Assembly (NCBI GenBank): GCA_034509925.1
Contig: CM067528.1
Span: 12,087,001 to 12,151,000, forward strand
DNA length: 64,000 bases
Direction: 5' to 3'
From: Hirudinaria manillensis
Lineage: Eukaryota > Annelida > Clitellata > Hirudinida > Hirudinidae
Part shown: positions 48,975 to 58,300 of the stretch, piece by piece
How positions within the stretch are numbered: the first letter of the stretch is position 1
Layout of the letters: each line of letters opens with the position of its first letter
Position numbers and translations under genes: made by a program
The notes under the pieces: model-generated
Told to the model about the DNA's origin: nothing
Seen by the model: only the letters and a program-made list of their open reading frames with translations
Database searches by the model: none

Positions 48975-49732
48975 CTCAGCGAATTCCACCTTCCAGTTGG
49001 TGATGCTAATGGCCAATGTGGTAGAGGGACGTCAAGGACCAGTCGACAGTCACCAAAACTTTGAATTTGTTTTGCCACTAAAATATGTCGTCTTCACCAT
49101 AATCATCGTTCAGTATTTCTGTCGGTCAAACTATTGAAGTTATCAAATGCATTTCTACACTATTACTCTCTGGTGCTCTGAGATTGTAGTAGGATATAAT
49201 AGCCAATTTTCTGGCGACCCTCTATCCCACAAATCATCTCCTCTGCTCTCTATAAAGCACTGTTCTATAAGAAGCACTGAGTTATGACTCTCTGCACCAT
49301 GCTCCTATGTGTTCATTTGTAATGGCAACTTTCCATGATTTGCATCTAAAAAGTCTTTCTTCGCATGCATGTGGTTATGATTTGTGTTCTTTGATGCCTG
49401 AAACTGGCAAATTAAGTAACAGATGTAATATGTAATTGTCTGGCATTAAAATGCAATTTTGAAACAGGGGCATATACATATATTTTTTTTAAATCACTTT
49501 AAAATTTTTACAATTTACACTTATTATTTCAAAATGGCACTTTGGGCACTTAAACCATTGAACAAACTATATTAGGGTGTCTTCTAATAACTTAATGTCC
49601 AAATAACTTAATTAAAAATGTTACAACCATATAATAACAGACAAAAAATATTAAAAATTTTTTATTTAATCTGTCTTTTATGCTTCTGTCATGCTTGCAG
49701 TTGGCAGGTTAATTCCAAACGAGTCTTTGTAT
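48975..49732. other. Convergent 3' flanks of MIOS and EFCAB10
   Basis: No coding exon. ATTAAA at 49445-49450 is a possible MIOS poly(A) signal. TTTATT at 49661-49666, which is AATAAA on minus and 67 bases past the stop, fits EFCAB10. Confidence 0.45.
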
Positions 49733-50945
49733 TCAATTCCTCCTGCCAGTCACAAAGAGATCCCATTTGTCTTGCAAGGCTATTTGACTGTCAAAATAAG
49801 AAGTGTAACTCAAGGGCAAATGTGTTTATTACTTGCTAAGAATTCCACATAATTGCTGTGCCTTGTAAAGTTGTGATCCATTTTGTACATATGTCGAGTT
49901 AGCTTTATTTCTATTTGTGACTTAAAATGTTAATTTGTTTGAAGCCTGTCCCACATAGTATGTAATTTTTCAACAATAGTTATACTTTAGGTGAAACTCT
50001 TCTACTTCTTTTACTATGATTATAACTCTTTGTTGATAACCCATTGCGTGGACCATGGGGTTCTACACTTTAAGATGTTCTTCAGTATTCTCTTATGTGA
50101 AACTAGATACAAATGTCTGAAAAAATAGCATGGCTGTGAATTTACCAATCAATGATGAACGAGGCTTTTGGAACACAGTTTGTGCTGAACTCCATGGATG
50201 TCTCTCCTAATCCCAGAGTCTTCAAAGCTGGAAAGGAGTGGGTGGGAGTGAGTCATGAGCATTGCAGCAAAAATTGCTATTTAAAGATTTTATTGCAGTT
50301 ACGTTGTCCAGCTACAATATTTGCTCGGCAAAGTCCCTGATTAGTTTTAGTGGAAAGTGGTCAGGTTAATTTACCGATGGCACACTTCTCTTTAGTCAAG
50401 CACCCAGTTTTCTCTGTGTCTAAGACATCATATAAAATCTCAAGATCATGTTCTTCGAAGAACGTATATTTTGTCATTTTCATTAGCTGCCTTCTCACAT
50501 ACTCAAAAGGATCCCCTGCAAACATTTAGCTATATTGAAAACACGCACCGCAAAGTGAATCACATTTATTATTAATGTACGTCAGAGAATTAAGGAATGA
50601 TTTGACAATTGACATCTTCATCAACATCGTTCCTAGTTACAATCTCCGAAAAAGCTTCCACTCTACTGTCATTATATTAAAGCTGCGCGTTTTATTTTTC
50701 ACGTTTACGTTAAATAACTGTATTTCTAAAATATAAATTTTTGGCGAATAGTCCAAAATCATAAAACTTCGCGTTTTATGAATTATATCATTAAAAAAAT
50801 TTAAAAGAAAAATATTTGACTAACTAGGCTGCTTCAGGATCAAAAGCGCCGTCAAATTCTTAAATAGTTGTTCGAGGTGGTGCTTTTCCACGTATTCTTT
50901 AGCCTCTTGAACAGACGGCCAATCGAGGTTCAAGACTCCCTCCAT
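49733..50945 (-). CDS. EFCAB10: EFCAB10-like protein (RIIa/DPY30-type docking helix plus EF-hand)
   Basis: Four exons in transcription order: 50945-50825, 50515-50375, 50227-50146, 49787-49733 (132 aa, the usual size for EFCAB10). Residues about 13-50 form a dimerisation/docking-like helix pair (EAKEYVEKHHLEQLFKNLTA, then LKQPRDPFEYVRRQL). Residues about 55-90 are an EF-hand pair remnant (EEHDLEILYDVLDTEKTG, then KCAIALKTLGL). The EF loop has Asp at position 1 and Gly at 6 but Lys at position 12 in place of Glu, so calcium binding is doubtful. In other animals the family is linked to cilia and flagella, though its biochemical role is little known. Phases of all exons agree. The fourth exon is supported only by phase and a good 3' splice site. 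Assignment is from domain order and the KTLGL block. Confidence 0.78.
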
Positions 50946-51122
50946 CGCAACAACTTTTGACGGTTATTACAAAAAAACGAGACGCAACGGCTTGAATTGC
51001 CGCGCCTTTAATTTGTGAAACTGAACTCAAAATTAGGACGATGGAAATAGAGCAGCCACACAAATCTTAATTAAATTTCCTATACTTTATATATTCCCAT
51101 AATTTCATCACGCAGAATTGTG

Positions 51123-51448
51123 ATCGGTAAGTTCATCGACAGTAACAGTATCGAAGGATATAAGCAAGCCTTTCAGAAAATTGCAGATGGAGGACTGCAC
51201 AATGGTTTGACCTTTGAGTCGTAACGGAAGCTTCGTAATATCCGCAAATATTCCTACAAACCCATTTTTCGCGCTTCCTCAAAACCGAAATTCCAAAGCG
51301 ACAAAAACCCAACTACAAATTTCTTGACAGTAAAGCCGGCCAGTGAATCAGTAGACGACTTTTTACGAAAGTTATCCCCAGATGAGGTCAATGCGCCAAA
51401 AACTGCAAAATCACACCCCTGAACATAACAAATATCATTTTTAGACAT
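51123..51448 (-). CDS. Small unidentified reading frame interrupted by a one-base frame break
   Basis: An ATG at 51448 opens a frame of 64 codons (start MSKNDICYVQGCDF, later TVKKFVVGFLSLWNFGFEEA) that stops just after an A5 run at about 51265. Another minus-strand frame resumes directly there (GIFADITKLPLRLKGQTIVQ onward, ending VDELTDHNSA at about 51123). Together they would give about 108 residues of plausible composition. Either a base is missing from the A5 run, a short intron was missed, or this is a pseudogene. I do not recognise the product. It lies between EFCAB10 and SLC25A3 on the same strand. No GT-AG pair between the two parts keeps both frames. Confidence 0.4.
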
Positions 51449-51639
51449 CAACTCAGTGAAGGAATTTCATTGTCAGGAGCTAATGCACTGCCACAAGCAT
51501 TCACTAATGTGAAATAAATATAACTACTAGCAATTACCATAAAAACTCACAAAAATTCATGACATATCAAAATGAACAAAGGAAAGCCTTTATTATGTCA
51601 TAATTAGTTAAAGTCAATTTTGCCCTACTGAAAATTCAC

Positions 51640-53457
51640 TTATTCTGCTTTCTCAGACTGCAGACCAAGCTTCTTCTTGAGAGATTCTGGCATCTCAGGG
51701 GGTGGTGGTCTTGGCATCTTGAAGTAGACCTTGACAGAGTCATAGATGAACCACTGCAGTGCAGTCAATGTACCGATCATAATGATCCTTGGGAAGAGGC
51801 CACTCCACATGGCTGAAATTAGAGTATATATATATTGAAGCATCATATCCAATTACAAAATGTCCAACAAATCTGCAAACCTTTGAATCCAAGATTCTTG
51901 GCAACCTGGAGGAAGGTGCTACCCTTCTGCTTATTCAGGATAGAGACGATGGTGTCGGCTGGGTGAGAGACCACAGCACAGAAAACTCCAGCAATGTAGC
52001 CAGCACAGAAGGTGACGAGCAACTGCTCGCCCTTGGTGCAGTCAGACCTGGGCTTTGGTACAACAAACTTATAAAGGGCCTCAACAGTCCTCTCAAAGCA
52101 GGCAAACTTCATCATGGTGTATGGGATCTGCCTACCCCACAGTGGTACAAGACCCTTGTAGAGCCTGAAATGAAATAAACAAATTAAAATAAATGATAAA
52201 CACAAAAAATCTTAAAATTGTAACCATACCCCATAACACCTTCCTCCTTGATGAACTTAGGTAACCCTTCTCTGAGAGTTCCAGCAAATCCGGGTTGCGT
52301 CTGGATTCTGACCTTGACGGCTTCCATAGGGCAGAGGGCAATATCGGCGAAAAATTCTGCCGAAGCTGAAGCAGCCAAGTAAAGAGTCGTCCTGTACAGG
52401 AAGGCCTTCTCCTACAGAAATAGACGACTTCAATGCACGTGCCCAAGCCAATCAAAATGTTTTAAAAATCCTCACGAACCTCTCCAACCACATCAGCATA
52501 AATATGCTTGAAAACCTCATAAAGTCCAAACTTGAACATTCCTTGCATGGAATATCCGTAAAAGGTTGGTGCCCAACCTTTGCCTAATTCTCTAAAGCCA
52601 GATTCTTTCAATGTGACCTTAAATCCATTCAGGATATTTCCATACTTGGCTTTGTCAACCTAGATGAGTCAAAATTTACAACAAGGTTGACTTTGAAAAG
52701 TACAATATAAAAGAAGTGAAAAAAATAATGTATTTACTTGGATCCTGCATTTTACAAGGTCAAGTGGGACAATCATGGTGTGGGTCAAACCACAGCTAAG
52801 AATACCTCCTAGACCACAGAGGGCAAAGAACTTGTTGGAAGCATATTCACAGCTGTATTCTTCCGAATCTGATAAAATAAAATTCCATTTGAATTGATAA
52901 TGGATATGGGATAATGAAGGGAATACCAATTAAATCAAGCATATTAAATTAATCAACTTGAAAAAGTAAGGTGTTTAGGTGGAATTAGGTACCAATAATA
53001 TATGAATATAATAAGTAAATATCCAAACTATTTATTAAATCAGACTTCACTCCTACTGCTATTGTGCTAATGAATTATGTGAACCATAGTGCCCTCACAC
53101 TGAACAAGGGCAAAGCAAGGATAATAAATATTGCAAAATTCACCATGACCTTTAAATTTCACCTTAAAAGTTGGTTACCAATAATTTTTTTAATGAAATC
53201 TGACATAAATTATGAAAACGGTTTATCGAATGTCACCTAGCAGAATTGACCTTGAAACCCCATAACAAAAATGAATGAAAAAGTACCATTTGAGACGTTT
53301 AATAACAACAAAATACATTTTTATGTTCCTAACCTTTAGCAGCGCTGGCAGAAAGAAGGGCAACTGATCTATCTTGGTTGATTTTCATGCCATCGCAAGC
53401 CGCACGGTTAAATGGGCTGGCGAATGGATTGTTCCGTAAAATGTTCTCAATAGTCAT
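51640..53457 (-). CDS. SLC25A3: Mitochondrial phosphate carrier
   Basis: Six coding exons in transcription order: 53457-53334, 52868-52738, 52659-52480, 52411-52230, 52164-51881, 51812-51640 (357 aa, close to the human length). Three mitochondrial-carrier repeats are seen. The signature Px(D/E)xx(K/R) occurs as PLDLVKCRIQ and PMEAVKVRIQ in repeats 1 and 2, and degenerates to PADTIVSI in repeat 3. Other family blocks are GWAPTFYGYSMQG, FKFGLYEVFK, GLVPLWGRQIPYTMMKFACFE and LFPRIIMIGTLTALQWFIYD. The first exon, rich in Ser, Ala, Asn and Arg, likely acts as the cleavable or disordered N-terminus. The protein imports phosphate with a proton into the matrix for ATP synthesis. TTTATT at 51589-51594 is a fitting minus-strand poly(A) signal 46 bases past the stop. 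Confidence 0.97.
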
Positions 53458-53859
53458 CGCACTGGCAAAAAGGGTAATAACCAATTACAGTACTATTAAA
53501 CAACAAGCAATCGCAACCAGACCAACCTGCCCCACGATTGATCACAATAACGTGCGGATAGCAGATATATCCGGAACTTAGAGAGGTAGTGATGGGTACA
53601 TTTTATGTTTTTGTCTAAGTTTTTTAGGAATAAATAAAACTTTTAAACAAAACATCTAAATTCAAATAAAATATAATAAATTTAAAACGAAATTAAAACT
53701 TAAAATAATATGCATTTATTTCTTTTGTTAAGTGAAGTCCATCTTGCTCCTTCCTTCGGTGTGTTTGTGGTTGGGCTGTGAGTGTTCTGCGGGCTTCTGG
53801 GTTTTGCTAAAGCTTAATGTATACTTAGGTAGTTTCTAGATATTATTCTTAGCTCTTAT

Positions 53860-54004
53860 GTTGCCGTCCGTGATGAGTAGTGCAGGGGTCCTGAAAACGA
53901 GTGTTCTGTGGCTCGTGTCCCGCTAAGATATAACTTGGAAGTTATCAGTGATGACATCCAGAATATCAAGGCTAGGGCGATTTGCATGTTCTGAGTGTCG
54001 CAAC
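53860..54004 (+). ncRNA. Candidate C/D-box snoRNA, copy 1
   Basis: In order on +: box C GTGATGA (53870-53876), D' CTGA (53891-53894), C' GTGATGA (53948-53954) and box D CTGA (53991-53994). The flanks can pair through GTTGC (53860-53864) and GCAAC (54000-54004). Sequences just upstream of D' (AGTGCAGGGGTC) and D (GATTTGCATGTT), where C/D RNAs carry antisense guides, are the parts best conserved with copy 2. At about 145 bases it is longer than most C/D snoRNAs. The rRNA target was not identified. The host, if any, would be a plus-strand non-coding transcript. Confidence 0.6.
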
Positions 54005-54115
54005 TTGATGTCAATTAATGTCTACTTAACTAGCTTTAGATGGCGTTACTATCAATTGTATGAAATCTTGTAGCTCAGATTTCGATGTGAACCAAGGAAG
54101 TAGGCGATCTATGTC

Positions 54116-54251
54116 GGACATGGTGATGAAAGTGCAGGGGTCCTGAAATTGGGTGTACTGTGGCCCAAATTCTTCTCAAATTTGACTTGGTTTTGTCAGT
54201 GACAGTTACCAAGCAATTTGAACAAGAATGATTTGCATGTTCTGAATGTCC
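54116..54251 (+). ncRNA. Candidate C/D-box snoRNA, copy 2
   Basis: Box C GTGATGA (54123-54129), D' CTGA (54143-54146), a degenerate C' GTGACAG (54199-54205) and box D CTGA (54242-54245). A perfect six-base terminal stem GGACAT/ATGTCC (54116-54121 with 54246-54251) brackets boxes C and D. It shares both presumptive guide segments with copy 1 while the rest has drifted. That pattern is expected if the guides are under selection. Confidence 0.65.
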
Positions 54252-55319
54252 TGTTTAATTGTATGATACGATCCAGCTGGAGCTATATCACAGTAAATAA
54301 TGCATGACTAATTTTCACTTAAACAATCTGATTGTTTGGGTCCAAAGTTTCACGAGGTTTTGACTTGGAACAAAAAACAAATATGCATTCATGTTCACAG
54401 TTCCAACAGACCTGTACTCCAAAAATTTGGTGACACCAATGGCACTCATATCTCCTTACCCATCTGAAATAAATATTTCACTGCAAAGCTAATGATTTTG
54501 TGGTTCAGCTTGTTAAACTTTTGAGTTGTTCAAAAAATATACAAGCATCAATAATTGCCTGCAGAATTTGTTGCTTTTCTTGAAGAAAGATAACAGCTTT
54601 TCTCAAAACTAAATGTCATCATTTTATTTAAAATCTTTTGTGACACCCAAAGTTAAGAACCATTGCCTTAAGCCATAAAAAATCCAGGTTTCCTTAGTCG
54701 TCATATTTTCAGAAATAACCCATAACAACAAGTGGTCTGAGTGAATACAATAGCACTTCACCAGGGTAATCACATGCTTTTTTTTTAAAGCCTAGCAGAC
54801 AATTTTTGCAGGCTTATAAAATATCTGTTCTACCCAGACAGACAGGCCCATTATGTGAATTATTATTGACCACACTATGGCAGATGTCCAGATGTTGAAA
54901 CTTATGATTATGAAAAACAAAACAGGTATATCAGCACTCCTGCTGGCTTATAGCTCAAAATTGGTTGACATGTTGATTGGCTGTACAAAATCGAAACTTA
55001 ATACTCTGATACAGAATTAAATGCTATTCATATAAAAATCATGATCTTCGAAACGTGACTCACAAGCAGGAAATACTAGAAATAGAACTGTCTCGTAAAA
55101 ACACCTACGATCCTACGAATAAACTCCAAAACCTCTGTCCGTAGAGTCGATTACTTACTTAATTAATTTGATTAGGCGAGAACTAGAACGAGGTAATGAA
55201 TGAAAAATCACAGTCGGAAACGTTACGGCACAACAATGGCTCTCGACGCGTGGATCGTGGACTTAAAGGAAATGGTTTGCAGTCTGAAGGCATTTTGAAA
55301 TAAAGTGGTTAAGGAAATT

Positions 55320-58300
55320 CTATGCCCTGTGGGCAATGTAATAGTCATGGAAATACATCAGCAAGGCAACCGGCTGTCCGAGAATCAGCATCATCCACAT
55401 GAGAATGTTGCCCAGTTTTCCTGTGAGTCGAGAAGACATGACAACCAGTGGTACCTGGATTAAAATTAAATGATACAGTATAGTTATCAAAATGTACATT
55501 GAAAAATAGATAAGTAAAGTTGAAACACGGTTCCTTAAGATCCAAATGAACTCCTTTGAAAAAAATCTACAAACCTGAAGAGCAAATGAGACAAAGAACC
55601 AAGGTCTGAACATCTTCAGTGGTATACTGCATAAATACTGAAAAATTCAAATTTAAACATTACTAGTCTCCGGATAAAAATGAATGTTTGTGCAATAAAA
55701 CAATTAGCATTATCATCAGATGTTAAAATATTTTTTAACCTAATAAAATATAATGAACTACTAATCTAAAAAATTATTATTATTATTACATAAATATATA
55801 TATATATATGGCAAAAGCTCACCTCATGAAAGAAGGCAGAGATAAGAAAAACAATCATGTTTGCCGTGGTCTTTGATATGCCTCTCGACAAAAGGGGTTT
55901 GTATACATGTCTAAAAAAATAGATGTTTGAAAAGTCAGGTATTACTAACTTTCCATGCTTTATAAAATTTTGGCAATGAAATCTTTATAATTGTGATGAT
56001 TTTGATATGAATGCATATTTTTATAATCAAGGGTTACAGCAATATAATAACAATTGAATCACAGCACATGGTTAACGAACAAGGACTAATGATACGATTA
56101 AGGAGTAATTTAATAAAATTAAAAACCTTAGTGCAAATCTGTGGATTGGTATGTTCCACATGGACCAGAACTGCTGTAGGTTCTCAGCATTCCTTAAAAA
56201 AACACACGTTTGCTTAATTCTTGCACATTTCTTGTTTCATCAATTACAATGAAAAGAGTTATAATGACTTAATAATTATATAAACTCCATAATAATAACG
56301 ATACTACTACTACTACTAATAATAAGGTATTTTATAACATTTATAAAACTTAAAATTATTACTATTTGGTACAAATACTCACCACCAGTCCTTGTAGAAC
56401 ATTCTGTCCCCAAATCTCATAAGTTCAGCAATGAGGTTGCAGCAGGAATGGAAATACCAATAGAATGCCATCAGCCATATTAGATGATTTGGAATCTTTC
56501 AAATGATGATTATGATGATGATCAAGTCATAATTTGGTACAAATTACTAATAAATAGCTACTCAATCTTAAAGCATGCAGTCTGAATGCCTGGCTGGTTT
56601 TAGTTTTTTTTATTTTAAATAAGACTAAATGTTCCACAAAAATAAACTTACAGCAAGCTTGAGAATTCTGTCGACCATCATTGGATAATTCATCTGCTGG
56701 AACATCTCCATAGAATTTTCAACGGTCGGATAAATCCACTGCAAGCATTTGAAATGTCAACAAATGATTTTATTTTAAAAACACCCCACAATATGAAATG
56801 GTAAATTACTAGTATTAGTATCAATATGTATTGGTTCAATAGATTATGGCAACAGTTTCAAAGCACTTGAATAAAGACAATCATTTCTGGTAAATAACAC
56901 AACTAATTTAAATTTATGATATCTTTTTACGAGATGGTCCCGATATAATAAAGTTTTAAAAGTCCAAAGTTTCAAAGGTACAATAAAGGTGATAAATGCA
57001 TAGCATACCTGTTGTATTAAGCTGAGCATGAGTCCCCAAAGAAAAAGCTGAAACAAAAATGGATGATCACAACATAATTAGTTTCAATTATAAAATGATG
57101 TCCAAGCGACTTTCATATTAATGCGTCATTACAAACACTCAAATATCAAACATTTGTTGCAAGTGTAAAATTAAAAGAAAAAGAAAACATATGAAAACAA
57201 ACCGATTCCACTGCTCTGCTCATAAGGAATCTCTTCCTTATTCTGGTTGTTCTGGGGAAATTTAATTCATAGCAGACTGTAGGAGCCAGCAGGAAGTAAC
57301 ACAAATCTATGAAATGGAGTTATCAAGATATAATCTTCAGTATAATGTTATCAATAATTATCAATGAAACAATTTGTATAATCATCACCTCTGATATTTA
57401 GATTGTGAGGATACTGTTGATGCTCAATGTTCACCATGTATCTCTTTGGATCGATGGAGTCAACCAACTTCTTTGGCACATCCAAACCTGTCAACATCAT
57501 AAACTGTGATTTTTTTTGTCTACATCCTTCCATTACAAGAAAAATGTCACTTAAGCTGCAACATTGTAAAGGAACATTACATGACAAGTCATATAATAAG
57601 GTGACTATGTAATAAATATAATAATAATCACTCAGTTGTAAAGATATTTCTCTTTAAGAAAACGAGATTAAGAGAACAACATTAAAGATGCAAACCGTGA
57701 TCATCCACAGAGTTCAGCATCCGGAGAGATTTGTCGTGCCTCAGCGACATTGACCTCTGACCTTGAGATCCACAGTTGCAACCTGTCTTTGCAGATTCTT
57801 TTGACTCTCCGGGAGCGTTCTGTACGGAGGACTTGACGCCACCAGAAACGCAACGAGAGCCCACGCAGTGTTGCAGCAGTTCGATGGTCTTCAAAGAGAA
57901 TCCTCTAAATTTTCCGTTCGTTTGTTTCTTCCTCAGGTGTTGTCTGCACCACTTGTTCACCTGAACATAGGAAGTCAACTTCAGGAAGACTGTGACGCAG
58001 AAACCAAGGAGAGGTGCAGACAGGACTGGAATTTGGAACAAAATTTTATGACGATCGCTTGTGTCTCTAATGGCAACTTATCACCACAATGCGATGATAA
58101 AATGATGATAATTAAAATTATTTATTAAACTATCCTAATAATGGATATAGCCACAATATGTGATTGCATGCACCACTGCAAAACCATGTATTTTTTTGTG
58201 AAACTTGAGTTACCAGACTTAACAGACTAGAGCTTTAAACTTTGGTCAGATTCAAGTTTAAAGTAGCAATCATTCAACAGTGAACCAGTTTAAATAAAAT

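Larger units (their letters stand above)
53458..55319. other. Interval between SLC25A3 start and DGAT1 end
   Basis: No protein exon found. It contains the SLC25A3 promoter, the two snoRNA-like repeats on the plus strand at 53860-54251, and about 1 kb of featureless AT-rich DNA before the DGAT1 stop codon. Confidence 0.5.

Noticed and set aside
51150..51165. ATATCCTTC on the minus strand in the small unknown gene as a third AT-AC donor
   Set aside because: No convincing U12 branch site with a correctly spaced AC and continuing frame was found. This octamer is expected a few times by chance in AT-rich DNA of this length.
57868..58128. Plus-strand open frame across DGAT1 exon 7
   Set aside because: It is antisense to a verified DGAT1 exon and has no homology or splice context.
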